Source: Actinomycetales bacterium
GTDB lineage: Bacteria > Actinomycetota > Actinomycetes > Actinomycetales > Kineosporiaceae
Direction of reading: 5' to 3'
NCBI GenBank assembly: GCA_012719445.1
Contig: JAAYAH010000157.1
Coordinates: 1 to 39,290, forward strand
DNA: 39,290 bases
Positions within the stretch are counted from its first letter, which is position 1. Every line of letters starts with the position of its first letter. The notes beneath the pieces are model-generated. The model was given only the letters and a program-made list of their open reading frames with translations. It searched no databases and had not been told where the DNA came from. Positions 1 through 7,833 of the stretch are shown one piece after another. Made by a program: the position numbers and the translations under genes.

Positions 1-116
1 CCCACGTCTGCGCCAAGTACAAGGGCGTGTCCAAGGGCAGCGAACCGTCCTACCTCGGCGACGGCTGGAACGACGGGAACTGCAAGGTCAGCCAGTCCGA
101 CGTCACCTACCGGTAG
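1..116 (+). CDS. C-terminal end of a truncated, probably secreted protein
   Basis: An open frame enters from the left edge (first full codon at base 3) and stops at 114-116. About 37 residues are visible, beginning HVCAKYKG and ending QSDVTYR. Two cysteines about 26 residues apart and a Gly/Asn/Trp-containing stretch (LGDGWNDGNC) suggest a disulfide-bonded extracellular domain. That is an inference from composition; no family is recognised. A strong hairpin begins 18 nt after the stop, which supports this as a real gene end. Confidence 0.6.
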   Translation, partial: HVCAKYKGVSKGSEPSYLGDGWNDGNCKVSQSDVTYR

Positions 117-133
117 GTGACGTCCGGTAGCCG

Positions 134-191
134 GCGCCGCCCGTGTCCAGGAACGTCCTGCCCCGCGCAGGCCTCCGGACACGGGCGGCGC
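134..191. terminator. Strong bidirectional intrinsic terminator hairpin
   Basis: A perfect 15-bp inverted repeat, GCGCCGCCCGTGTCC at 134-148 and its complement at 177-191. The loop itself contains two small stems (CCTGC/GCAGG and AGGA/TCCT). It lies between the end of a plus-strand gene (116) and the end of a minus-strand gene (212), so it can serve both. There is no U tract, as is common for actinobacterial terminators. Confidence 0.8.
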
Positions 192-211
192 TATCGGTCA
201 GGCCGGCCCCC

Positions 212-628
212 TCACGGATGCCGCGGCGGATTCCTGTCCTGTTCCCTCTGTTCCGGCGGCTTGTCCCGCGCCTTGTCCTTCTTCGGTCCCGCCGGAGGAC
301 GAGGAGTCGTCGTCGGAACCGTGAACGTCGGCTGCGCGGGTTCCACCGTGGTGGTGTCACCCGGAGGTCTTCCGCCGAAGCGATCGCTCATGGACAGGAC
401 GCCGATGTTCACAGCCAGGACGAACGCGACCACCGCGGCACCTGCCAGGGCCGCCATCACCTTCTGCCCGCAGCGCCAGAAGTGGTAGGTGGGCAGGACC
501 AGCAGCCAGAGCCCACCGGTGAACAGAGCGAGTACGGCATGCGCCTTCACGGGCATGAGGGGTGGCGGTGGGACGGGGATGTCGAGGGTTGCTCCCAGGT
601 CGGTGTCGTCCCTGGCCGTGCTCGGCAT
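212..628 (-). CDS. Small proline-rich two-TM membrane protein
   Basis: The protein has 138 residues from the ATG at 628. A short N-terminus with a PPPP stretch is followed by two hydrophobic segments: one around AVLALFTGGLWLLVLPTY and one around VMAALAGAAVVAFVLAVNIG. The tail is Thr/Pro/Lys-rich and polar, and ends in many Asp, Lys, Arg and Pro residues. The pattern matches the many small actinobacterial membrane proteins whose first helix reads LFTGGLWL; their function is unknown. The frame stays open upstream, and a GTG at 799 with a GAGGG upstream would add 57 low-complexity Thr/Arg/Gly residues, so the start is uncertain. It is followed by the 134-191 terminator and lies downstream of the diguanylate cyclase gene on the same strand. 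Confidence 0.65.
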   Translation of the reverse strand: MPSTARDDTDLGATLDIPVPPPPLMPVKAHAVLALFTGGLWLLVLPTYHFWRCGQKVMAALAGAAVVAFVLAVNIGVLSMSDRFGGRPPGDTTTVEPAQPTFTVPTTTPRPPAGPKKDKARDKPPEQREQDRNPPRHP

Positions 629-950
629 GACGGGCACGGGGCCACGCGTGGAACCGTCGGGACCACCGGTCGAGCCGGACCGCACGCCGTCGGTCCTCGC
701 GTGCCTCCCGTGGCCTGTCGGGGAGGCCGCCACCCGTTCGGGGGCGATCGCGGGATCGGTAGGGGTCCCTCTTCTCGTCGTTCCGGGTTCATCGATCACA
801 GCATCTTCACCCTCAGTCACCGTCTTCGCCGAGCGTGTTCGCTGGAGCGCCGAGGCAGCGTCAGGGTAGTGGGCCTCGGCGCTCTTCGCATGCAGTGTCC
901 GGATTGCCCGGGTCAGTTGCCCAGTCGGTAACCCAGGGAGATACGAAGGG

Positions 951-2912
951 TCACCCTGTCGACAGGTCCGGTGACCCCCAACCTCCGCCGGTGCCGGTAC
1001 ACCCCGGGTCGGTGACCCCGATGACGCTCGACCCGGCCCCGAGGAGTCGGTGCCCCAGGTCCGGCGAGGCGGCGCCGCCGGGTCGCGGACGGCACTGGTC
1101 AGCGGGTCGGGAGTGCGACTGGTGGACGACGATCCCGCTGTGGCTGCGCTTGGCCGTGTACATCGCCACATCGGCCAGGTGCAGCAGGGTGTCCAGGTCC
1201 GAGCCGTGGTCCGGGGACAGGGCGATCCCGATGCTCGCACCGATCTCCAGGGGGAGGCCCGCCAACCGGACCGGGCCGGTGACCGTCCGGTGGATCCTGG
1301 TCGCACACCGCAGGGCCGCCCGGGCATCGTCGACCGCCCGCAGCACGATCGCGAACTCGTCCCCGCCCAGCCGGGCCGCGAGGTCGCCCGGTTCCCCGGC
1401 ATCCGCGTCGCCGTCCCGGGCGTCGTCCAGGGCACCCCGCAGCCGCCGGGCCACCTCCCGGAGGAGCTCGTCTCCGGTGTGGTGGCCGAGGGTGTCGTTG
1501 GTCTCCTTGAACCGGTCGAGGTCCATGAGCAGGACGGCGACCCGATCGTCGTGGGCCAGCACCTCCCGCACCCGTCGGGCGAACATCGCCCGGTTCGGCA
1601 GTCCGGTCAGGGGGTCGTGCAGGGCCTCGTACTCGCGGGTCTCTGCCACGGCGTGCAGCGTCTCGACGAGCCGGCCGTTCTCCAGGGCGATGCTGGTGTG
1701 GGACAGCAGGGCGGTGAGCATCTCGACGTCCTCGGCGTCGAAGGTGACGATGCCGCCGATCCGGCCGGACACCAGGACCAGCCCGGCGATCCCGGCCCGC
1801 CCGACAAGGGGGGCGAGCACCCCGTCCGAGACCCCCAGCCGGGCGAGGAGAGCCCGCTCCGCCGGATCCCGGCTGTTGCGGGGGAGGAACCTGGCCGTGG
1901 CCTGGGCGATCACGCTGCGATGCGGTTCAGCGCTCGGGTCGGTGCACAGGTCGACGAGATCGGCCGAGCAGGGGCTGCCACGGGTGATCGCCACCGGGCT
2001 GCCACCGTCCAGCCCGAGGAGCACGACCGTCGCGCTCTCGGCACGCAGCAGGCTCAGGGCGCCGTCGAGCACCCTGTCGAGGGTCTCCTCCACGCTCTGC
2101 GGCTCGCTGGTCAACCGGGCGATTCTGAAGAGGGTCTCCAGCCCGGCGTTCCGCTTGACGGTCCGGACATACCCCCGGTAGGCCACGAACATCGCCGTCA
2201 CCACCACCAGGAGCAGCGTCATGCTCAGGGGTTCGGCGACGAGCAGCACCGCCGCGATCACGGCAAGGGACGCGACGCACCCGGTGGTGGCTCCCGCCGC
2301 GAGCAGGAGCGAGCGGAAGTCGGTACGGGCGCCGTAGGACCGCACGACCCCCCAGACCGCGACCACCCCGAACACCGTGGCCACGGTGGCCCCGGCCAGA
2401 GCCGACGCCCACACCCGCGGACACAGGTCGACGGTCTCGCCTGCCAGGAACCGGAGGACGACCTGGGCGAGACAGGCCTGGGCGGAGAACAGGGCGAGGT
2501 TCAGCACGATGCAGGCCGGCGACCGCCTGCCGCGGATCAGGCCCACGGTCAGCCCGCCGACGAGCAGGGCCAGGACGAGCTCCCGCGGCGAGGCGAAGAA
2601 CAACCCGAGGACGAACGCGATCTCGCTGAGGGAGATCGGGTGTGCTTCGCCGTTGATGTGGAGGTTGAAGGAGGTCAGCTCGAGGACGACGAAGGCAGGG
2701 GCTACCACCCACCAGGCCAACGTGGGACCGGTCACCGCCTGCCGGTCACCCCACATCTCCGACAGCAGCAGGACGGCGGTGAGCGTGAGCGCGGAGAGGA
2801 TCGCCATCCGGGTCCTCGTCCCGGGACGGCGACGCTGCGAGCCCACCCGGGCCGGGCCGCGAGCGCCCCCGCTCGCGTCGGGAGCCGCGCCGGCCACCGG
2901 GGTGGGGTCCAT
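951..2912 (-). CDS. Membrane-bound GAF-GGDEF diguanylate cyclase
   Basis: A 653-residue protein predicted to make cyclic di-GMP from two GTP at the membrane. The ATG at 2912 is preceded by GAGGAGG with 8-nt spacing. Residues 36-245 hold about seven hydrophobic helices (a MASE-like membrane sensor). Residues 260-415 form a GAF-like domain. The GGDEF domain follows, entered by the typical HDPLTGLPNR (432-441), with DLDRFKETND and an intact RLGGDEF (GGDEF at 516-520), so the active site looks competent. The inhibitory I-site (RxxD just upstream) reads EPGD at 507-510, so product feedback should be weak or absent. The last 55 residues are low-complexity. No EAL domain is attached. The EAL/HDOD protein at 13128-14405 and the degenerate GGDEF protein at 9835 are the other c-di-GMP-type proteins in the window. 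Confidence 0.93.
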   Translation of the reverse strand: MDPTPVAGAAPDASGGARGPARVGSQRRRPGTRTRMAILSALTLTAVLLLSEMWGDRQAVTGPTLAWWVVAPAFVVLELTSFNLHINGEAHPISLSEIAFVLGLFFASPRELVLALLVGGLTVGLIRGRRSPACIVLNLALFSAQACLAQVVLRFLAGETVDLCPRVWASALAGATVATVFGVVAVWGVVRSYGARTDFRSLLLAAGATTGCVASLAVIAAVLLVAEPLSMTLLLVVVTAMFVAYRGYVRTVKRNAGLETLFRIARLTSEPQSVEETLDRVLDGALSLLRAESATVVLLGLDGGSPVAITRGSPCSADLVDLCTDPSAEPHRSVIAQATARFLPRNSRDPAERALLARLGVSDGVLAPLVGRAGIAGLVLVSGRIGGIVTFDAEDVEMLTALLSHTSIALENGRLVETLHAVAETREYEALHDPLTGLPNRAMFARRVREVLAHDDRVAVLLMDLDRFKETNDTLGHHTGDELLREVARRLRGALDDARDGDADAGEPGDLAARLGGDEFAIVLRAVDDARAALRCATRIHRTVTGPVRLAGLPLEIGASIGIALSPDHGSDLDTLLHLADVAMYTAKRSHSGIVVHQSHSRPADQCRPRPGGAASPDLGHRLLGAGSSVIGVTDPGCTGTGGGWGSPDLSTG

Positions 2913-3161
2913 GACCCGGCCCTCCTCCCCGCCGACACGACGTCCGTCGCCACCGTTCCCGGACGGCGGAGCCGCCCGGCAGGGTCAGGACCCGGTCGGT
3001 CCATGCCATGCCGAGCCGGTCATCGAGTCGCTCGATGGGGCGTCGGGTCCCCGGGGGTTGTCGCTCGGACGCGACCCGCTGTTGAGCGCCACGGGTCCTG
3101 ACCACCCGTCCGGAAGCACCCTCGACCCGACCGGACGGCGCCTCACCCGGACGGCGTCCGT

Positions 3162-3230
3162 CCTGGGCCGTGGGTCCGCCCTGGGTCGTGGTCCGTCCTG
3201 GGTCGTGGTCCGTCCTGGGCCGTGGCCGGG
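3162..3230. repeat. 17-bp tandem repeat, four units
   Basis: Four units of about 17 bp (core CCTGGGTCGTGGTCCGT) run from 3162 to 3230. Units 2 and 3 are identical; units 1 and 4 diverge. It lies in the 389-bp intergenic stretch between the divergent diguanylate cyclase and tetR-type genes. Apart from this and the promoter-proximal sequences near 3247-3301, nothing else is recognised in that stretch. Confidence 0.75.
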
Positions 3231-3246
3231 TCGACACGGTCGACCT

Positions 3247-3301
3247 CGGAGTGAACTCCGAGAACATGCCGTATGAACTTGGCTTCGTTGTAACATGAAC
3301 T
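3247..3301 (+). promoter_or_regulatory. Putative promoter/operator of the TetR-ABC operon
   Basis: An unusually AT-rich patch lies just before the GTG start at 3302. It contains a small hairpin (CGGAG/CTCCG, 3247-3260), the motif ATGAAC twice (3273-3278 and 3295-3300) and a -10-like TAACAT at 3291-3296. A start point about 6 nt after that -10 would fall at 3302, giving a leaderless transcript. No convincing -35 is seen. TetR regulators commonly repress their own promoter; the ATGAAC repeats are candidate operator sequence, by inference only. Confidence 0.4.
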
Positions 3302-4033
3302 GTGATTCATGACGCCGGGGACGACGCCTCCCCCGACCTCGAGGAGACCGCCGCCTGGCAGCGGCAGGTACTCGCGCTCGAGGCCCGGGGCCGGGTGACC
3401 AGGACCTTCCGACGGCTGGACCCCGACCGGCAGCGCGCCGTCGTCGACGCGGTCATCGACGAGATCGCGGAGCACGGCCCGGCGGCGGTGCAGGTCAAGC
3501 GCATCGCCGAGCGGGCAGGGGTCTCCGTCGGCTCCCTCTACCAGTACTTCCCGCGGCGTGAGGGCATGCTCGACGCCGCGGTCGAGATGACCACCGGATT
3601 CCTCACCGCGTCCCTCGACAGCTACGCGCCGTTCATGGCCGAGCTCCCGCTGCGCGAGGGACTGCGGTGCTACCTGTCCGAGGGCATCGAGTGGAGCGCC
3701 TCGTACACATCGTGGCTCGGCCTGTTCGCCCGGGCCGCCTACTCCGGAACCCCCGGATACGCGGACACGCTGGTCCGGCCGGTCGCCGGCGCGCTGCAGC
3801 GGATGCTGCGCGCGCTGCTCACCGGCGCCCGCGATCGCGGCGACCTGCGGCCCGACCTCGACCTGGAGACCGCGGTCCGGCTCGTGCACACGCTCACCAT
3901 CGCCGTCGGGGACGCCGAACTGATGCCCCACCTCAACGACTACTACCTGTTGCTCGACGCGGACCATCCGCCCGAGCGGATCCGGGAGGCGACCGTGGAG
4001 CTCATCGTGCGCGCGATCGGTCGGCAGCCGTGA
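3302..4033 (+). CDS. TetR/AcrR-family transcriptional regulator
   Basis: A 243-residue protein with a TetR-type helix-turn-helix at residues 45-90: VIDEIAEHG, then IAERAGVSVGSLYQYFP, ending in the family's characteristic L-Y-x-Y-F recognition-helix motif. The divergent C-terminal half is the ligand-binding and dimerisation domain (TetR_C type). About 40 extra residues precede the HTH. The GTG start at 3302 has no Shine-Dalgarno sequence but sits where a leaderless transcript would begin. The stop overlaps the GTG of the ABC ATPase gene by 4 nt (GTGA), so this regulator is co-translated with, and probably controls, the exporter that follows. The likely effector is a substrate of that exporter. 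Confidence 0.92.
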   Translation: MIHDAGDDASPDLEETAAWQRQVLALEARGRVTRTFRRLDPDRQRAVVDAVIDEIAEHGPAAVQVKRIAERAGVSVGSLYQYFPRREGMLDAAVEMTTGFLTASLDSYAPFMAELPLREGLRCYLSEGIEWSASYTSWLGLFARAAYSGTPGYADTLVRPVAGALQRMLRALLTGARDRGDLRPDLDLETAVRLVHTLTIAVGDAELMPHLNDYYLLLDADHPPERIREATVELIVRAIGRQP

Positions 4034-4962
4034 CCGGGCCGGCGCTGACCCTCGACGGACTGACGAAGAGCTTCGGCGACCTCACCGCGGTGTCCGACCT
4101 GCACGCGACGGTCGAGCAGGGCGAGGTGTTCGGGCTGCTCGGCCCGAACGGCGCCGGAAAGACCACCACCATCCGCATGATCAGCGGCGAGCTGCGGCCC
4201 GACCGCGGCCAGGTGCTGCTGCGGGGGCACCCGCTGCGGGCGTCGGCGGACGACCGGGCCCGGATCGGGGTGTGCCCGCAGGAGAACGTGCTGTGGGACA
4301 AGCTGACCTGCCGCGAGCAACTGGAGTTCACCGGCCGGATGTACGGGCTGTCCCGCCCGCTCGCCCGCCGACGCGCCGACGACCTGCTGGAGGAGCTGGG
4401 CCTGGTCGAGAAGGCCCGGGCCAGGGGCGGTGCGCTGTCCGGAGGGCAACGACGCCGGCTGTCCATCGCCCTCGCGTTGGTGCACGAGCCGGAGCTGGTG
4501 ATCCTCGACGAGCCCAGCGCCGGGCTCGACCCGCAGAGCCGGGCGCTGGTGCGGGACGTCGTCCGGTCCAGGGCCCGGGTTGCGAGCGTCGTGCTCACCA
4601 CCCACGACATGGACGAGGCCGACCGGCTGAGTGACCGGGTGGCCGTCGTCGACAGGGGACGGCTGCTGGCCTGCGGACCGCCGGCCGAACTGCGCAGCCG
4701 GCTCGGCGGGGGCGTCGTGGAGCTGAGGTTCTTCGGCGGGGGTGAGGACGCCGCGGTGGCAGCGCTCTCCACCGTGCCGGACCTCGCCGTCCAGGCCGGG
4801 CCGGGCCTGGTCAGCGTGCGGACCGACCGACCGAGCACCGTCCTGCCCGGCCTCCTCGCCGCCCTCGACGAGCGCGGGGCACCGGCGGACGAGGTGCGGC
4901 TGCGCTCGCCGTCGCTGGAGGACGTGTTCCTCGAGCTCACCGGAAGGAGTCTGAGGTCATGA
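4030..4962 (+). CDS. ABC exporter ATP-binding subunit
   Basis: A 310-residue cytoplasmic ATPase of a drug/antibiotic-type (DrrA/NatA-like) ABC exporter. Visible motifs are Walker A GPNGAGKT (about residue 41), a Q-loop at CPQENVLWD, the signature LSGGQRRRL, Walker B LVILDEPSAGLDP, and the H-loop in LTTHDMDEADRLS. The C-terminal extension after the nucleotide-binding domain resembles the DUF4162-type tail of DrrA proteins. Translation starts at a GTG that overlaps the tetR stop and ends in an ATGA overlap with the permease gene. It should assemble as two copies with two copies of the permease at 4959-6161. Confidence 0.95.
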   Translation: MTGPALTLDGLTKSFGDLTAVSDLHATVEQGEVFGLLGPNGAGKTTTIRMISGELRPDRGQVLLRGHPLRASADDRARIGVCPQENVLWDKLTCREQLEFTGRMYGLSRPLARRRADDLLEELGLVEKARARGGALSGGQRRRLSIALALVHEPELVILDEPSAGLDPQSRALVRDVVRSRARVASVVLTTHDMDEADRLSDRVAVVDRGRLLACGPPAELRSRLGGGVVELRFFGGGEDAAVAALSTVPDLAVQAGPGLVSVRTDRPSTVLPGLLAALDERGAPADEVRLRSPSLEDVFLELTGRSLRS

Positions 4963-6161
4963 GGACCCGGATGGCCGCGTGGACCCAGGTGGTCACGAGA
5001 ACCGCCGTGGTGTTCGGCAAGACCCTGCGCGAGGTGCGGCGCGACTGGATCATGGTGGCCCTCACCCTGGTGTTCGCGCCGGCCTTCGTGCTCCTCTACT
5101 ACGTCGTCTTCCCGGAGATGGCGCCCGCGTACCGGGTGGCCGTCGTCGACCAGGACACCGCCGAGCACCGAACCGGCGAGTCGATCACCCCCGACCGGGG
5201 CGTGGTGGCGGCGTTGGGGGCGGTCCGGGACGCCGACGGCCGGCCGCTGCTCCGGGTGCGGGTCGAGCCGTCGCGGGCGGAGGCGCTGGCGGCCGTCGAA
5301 CGCCGGGACGTCTCGGCGATGCTGGTGATCCCACCGGGCTTCTCCGCCGCGGTCTCGGCACTGGCGGCCGACCCGGTGGCGACTCCCGCCGGTTACACCC
5401 TGGCCGGGGACCTCACCAACCCCTCGTACATGGTCACCGCGACCCTGGCCGACGCCGCCGTCCAGGACTACGTCCGGCAGGCCACCGGGCGGGAGACCCC
5501 GGTCCGACCGACCGAGGAGGCCCTCGGCGCCTCGGCCTCGCGGACCGACTTCGAGATCTACACCCCCGGACTGATCGTGTTCTCCGTGATCATGTTGATC
5601 TTCCTCGCGGCCATGACGGTGGCGAGGGAGATCGAGTCCGGAGCCATGCGCCGGCTGCGGCTGACCCGGATGACGGAGGTGGACTACCTCACCGGGACCA
5701 GCGGGGTGCTCGCCCTCATCGGGATCTCCTCGGTGGCGCTGACGTTCGCCACCGCGCGGCTGTGCCACTTCCACAGCCACGGCCCGGTCTGGGTCGCCCT
5801 GCTGGCGCTGGGGCTGACCACCCTGTCGGTGATCGGGGTGGGGATGGCGGTCGCCGCGGTCTCCCGCTCGGTGGCCAGGGCCTTCGTCATCGCGAACTTC
5901 CCGATGGCGCTGATGATGTTCTTCTCCGGATCGATGATGCCCGTGCCCCGGGTGACCTGGTTCACCGTCCTCGGCCATCCGGTCGGCCCGTTCGAGAGCA
6001 TCGCACCGACGCACGCCGTCACCGCGCTCAACGAGATCCTGACCCTCGGCGGCGGGTTCGCCGAGGTGAGGTTCGAGCTCGCCTCACTGCTGGTGCTCAC
6101 CGTCGTCTACTTCGGTTGTGGTGCGCTCCTGCTCCGGCGGGCCAGACGGCGGGCTGCCTGA
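4959..6161 (+). CDS. ABC-2 type exporter permease
   Basis: A 400-residue integral membrane protein. One helix lies near residues 28-48 (IMVALTLVFAPAFVLLYYVVF). It is followed by a roughly 170-residue extracytoplasmic domain and then five hydrophobic segments in the C-terminal half, among them LIVFSVIMLIFLAAMTVA and the FFSGSMMPVPRV region typical of ABC-2 permeases (the NatB/YhaP-like ABC2_membrane_3 group). The ATG start overlaps the ATPase stop codon (ATGA), so both subunits are translationally coupled. Substrate is not predictable; the linked TetR suggests an inducible detoxification or lipid export role. Confidence 0.93.
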   Translation: MRTRMAAWTQVVTRTAVVFGKTLREVRRDWIMVALTLVFAPAFVLLYYVVFPEMAPAYRVAVVDQDTAEHRTGESITPDRGVVAALGAVRDADGRPLLRVRVEPSRAEALAAVERRDVSAMLVIPPGFSAAVSALAADPVATPAGYTLAGDLTNPSYMVTATLADAAVQDYVRQATGRETPVRPTEEALGASASRTDFEIYTPGLIVFSVIMLIFLAAMTVAREIESGAMRRLRLTRMTEVDYLTGTSGVLALIGISSVALTFATARLCHFHSHGPVWVALLALGLTTLSVIGVGMAVAAVSRSVARAFVIANFPMALMMFFSGSMMPVPRVTWFTVLGHPVGPFESIAPTHAVTALNEILTLGGGFAEVRFELASLLVLTVVYFGCGALLLRRARRRAA

Positions 6162-6279
6162 GCGACCCGGCCCCCCGCGACCCGAACCCTCCCGCGCCGG
6201 GGTCGGGTCTCCGGCTCGGGCTCGGGTTCTCCCGCTCAGGGGTATCGCGCCGTATCCGCTCCGATGCCACGATTTCCCC

Positions 6280-6729
6280 ATGAATGACGCACCCGGCCAC
6301 GGACCAGGTCACCCCCTTCGGCAGGACGGGGTGGACCCGCGACGGCAGGACGGGGTGGACCCGCGACGGGGGGACGGGGTGGACCCGCGACCGGGGATCG
6401 ATCCGGTCGATCCCGTCGTGGTCCCGGTGGAGATCGAGGACATCGACGAGCTCACGGCACCCGAACTCGAGGACCTCCTCCAGCCGGCCGGGCGAGGTCC
6501 CGAGGTGCTCATCGTGGACCTGAGCAGGGTGCAGTTCATGTCGTCGACGGGGATCAGGATCCTCGTCATGGCCTGGCGGCGGGCGCAGCTCATGGGCGGG
6601 GATCTCGTGATCACCGGATGCTCCGACCTCGTGGCCAGGGTGCTGCGGATCTGCGGGGTGGACAAGCTGATCACCTGCTACCCCTCGGTGACCGACGCGC
6701 GGAGGGCTCTCACGGTCTCCGCGTCCTGA
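6280..6729 (+). CDS. STAS-domain anti-anti-sigma factor with octapeptide repeats
   Basis: A 149-residue protein. The N-terminus carries three copies of an octapeptide (RQDGVDPR, RQDGVDPR, RGDGVDPR), and residues about 45-149 form a STAS domain (VEIEDIDELTAPELEDLL, then EVLIVDLSRVQFMSSTGIRIL). STAS proteins of this type bind and sequester anti-sigma kinases of the SpoIIAB/RsbW class and are switched off by Ser phosphorylation. In the usual DSSG site the Asp is replaced (MSSTG), but a phosphorylatable Ser remains at about residue 88. The ATG at 6280 has no clear Shine-Dalgarno sequence, so the start is moderately sure. No partner anti-sigma kinase is adjacent. Confidence 0.88.
   Translation: MNDAPGHGPGHPLRQDGVDPRRQDGVDPRRGDGVDPRPGIDPVDPVVVPVEIEDIDELTAPELEDLLQPAGRGPEVLIVDLSRVQFMSSTGIRILVMAWRRAQLMGGDLVITGCSDLVARVLRICGVDKLITCYPSVTDARRALTVSAS
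6320..6391. repeat. In-frame 24-bp tandem repeat, three units
   Basis: Three 24-bp units (6320-6343, 6344-6367, 6368-6391). The first two are identical and the third differs at three bases. They encode the octapeptide repeat at the N-terminus of the STAS protein, so copy-number change keeps the reading frame. Confidence 0.9.
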
Positions 6730-6789
6730 CCACCCCGGTGGCACGACGCCGCCCCGCGATCTCGACGGCAGGACCGGCGGTGGGCGCAC

Positions 6790-6828
6790 GCCGCCCCTCA
6801 CAGTGAGGGAAGGCCCACGAGGGGCGGC
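6790..6828. terminator. Terminator-like inverted repeat after the STAS gene
   Basis: A perfect 10-bp inverted repeat, GCCGCCCCTC (6790-6799) and GAGGGGCGGC (6819-6828), with a 19-nt loop. It starts 60 nt downstream of the STAS gene stop. Confidence 0.6.
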
Positions 6829-6955
6829 GCGGCCCCGGCTGGCGACCTCCACGGCCCCTTCCGGCCACGGAGCGCACCGGGCGTCCTGGTACCCGGCCCG
6901 AGCCGAGAGCTGGGCGAGTCGTCGGCCGGGGCCGGGCAGGCTTCAATCTACCCGT

Positions 6956-6965
6956 TTCCCGGGAA
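6956..6965. promoter_or_regulatory. Possible operator upstream of the XRE regulator
   Basis: A perfect palindrome TTCCCGGGAA lies about 90 bp upstream of the XRE gene. TTTCCCG recurs at about 6990 and TTCCCG at about 7029. XRE proteins often autoregulate through such sites. Assigning it to this regulator is inference. Confidence 0.3.
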
Positions 6966-7056
6966 TCTGTCACCTGTCCAAAGATGCCCTCCTGTTTCCC
7001 GCACACCACTCCCCCGGGCTATGGCCTGCTTCCCGAGACGGGCCGACCATGACCGG

Positions 7057-7299
7057 GTGCCGAGACTGAGCAGCGTGGTGGCGAGCAACATTCGCGCCGA
7101 GCGCGCACGTCGACACTGGGACCAGACCGAACTGGGTCGCCGCATCGGCTGGTCGCGCTCGACGGTCTCGGCCATCGAGTCCGGCCAACGGAAGATCACC
7201 CTCGACCACCTGGCCCCGCTCTGCCGGGCGTTCGGCATCCCGCTGACCAAGCTGACCGAGGGAGCCGATCCGGAGGACCTACGGGTGCTCGGCTTCTGA
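7057..7299 (+). CDS. Small XRE-family (lambda CI-type HTH) regulator
   Basis: An 80-residue protein that is essentially a single HTH_3 domain: NIRAERARRHWDQTELGRRIG, recognition helix SRSTVSAIESGQRKI, then TLDHLAPLCRAFGIPLTKL. The GTG at 7057 gives a compact family-sized protein; an in-frame ATG at 7021 would add 12 residues. Neither has a good Shine-Dalgarno sequence. It stands alone, with no adjacent toxin or restriction gene, so it is probably a stand-alone transcription factor rather than an antitoxin. Confidence 0.82.
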   Translation: MPRLSSVVASNIRAERARRHWDQTELGRRIGWSRSTVSAIESGQRKITLDHLAPLCRAFGIPLTKLTEGADPEDLRVLGF

Positions 7300-7380
7300 C
7301 GACCCGGGCGTCACGGCTCCGGCTCCACCCCCATCACCGCTCCCCCGCCCTCAGGCACGCACCTACGATCCGTAGCGTCT

Positions 7381-7397
7381 GGTGATCTTTGGGTGAC
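7381..7397. promoter_or_regulatory. Pair of GGTGA(T/C) motifs 11 bp apart
   Basis: GGTGAT at 7381-7386 and GGTGAC at 7392-7397 have the same 11-bp period as the array at 7562-7600 and may be a second half of the same regulatory region. It is weak on its own. Confidence 0.3.
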
Positions 7398-7561
7398 GGC
7401 CCGTCTGGCGAGCCCTCCGGCGGGCGACACCCTCCGCGTCGGGTCAGCCCGCCACGGAGCGCGACCACTCCCCCCGCACACACCGAGACCCTGCCGTCAT
7501 GCCCTGGGGGGCATGACACCCGCGACGGCGCCGTGACCTGCACCGACGGGACGGATTCTTT

Positions 7562-7600
7562 CGTGATCCTCCCGTGATAGCTTCGTGATCATCAATCACG
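7562..7600. promoter_or_regulatory. CGTGAT direct-repeat array with exact 11-bp period
   Basis: CGTGAT occurs at 7562-7567, 7573-7578 and 7584-7589, and its inverse ATCACG at 7595-7600. Every step is 11 bp. Direct hexamers one helical turn apart are the classic binding pattern of OmpR/PhoB-family response regulators (the PHO box of Streptomyces has 11-nt units). The array sits 83 bp upstream of the -35 of the metalloprotease promoter candidate, a reasonable activator position. The regulator is unknown. The rest of the 7300-7833 stretch holds only the promoter, the 7381 pair and a small palindrome CATGCCC/GGGCATG at 7498-7515. Confidence 0.6.
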
Positions 7601-7682
7601 GATTGTGCACGGTGGCCCCCGGATATTCCATGCTCCCCCCACGAGGACGCCCGAACGAACCGAACTGAAACGCATCCCCGCC

Positions 7683-7712
7683 TTGACTCGGGTACGCGAT
7701 CCGCACCACAAT
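7683..7712 (+). promoter_or_regulatory. Vegetative-type promoter of the metalloprotease gene
   Basis: TTGACT (7683-7688, 5/6 to the -35 consensus), an 18-bp spacer, and CACAAT (7707-7712, 4/6 to -10). The predicted start is near 7719, leaving a leader of about 115 nt before the TTG start at 7834. Confidence 0.5.
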
Positions 7713-7833
7713 CCTCGACCAATGCTTTCCGGAGTAGCGGGACCGCAGGTCAGGCCAGGGCCGTGGCTGTGGTGACGCACGTTTCACCGCCGACTCACGC
7801 GACCGCGGATCCCATCGTCTGGAGGATTTCCCG

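Noticed and set aside
1050-3101. A 683-codon plus-strand frame opposite the diguanylate cyclase
   Set aside because: Antisense shadow of the GAF-GGDEF gene; no recognisable domain or ribosome site.
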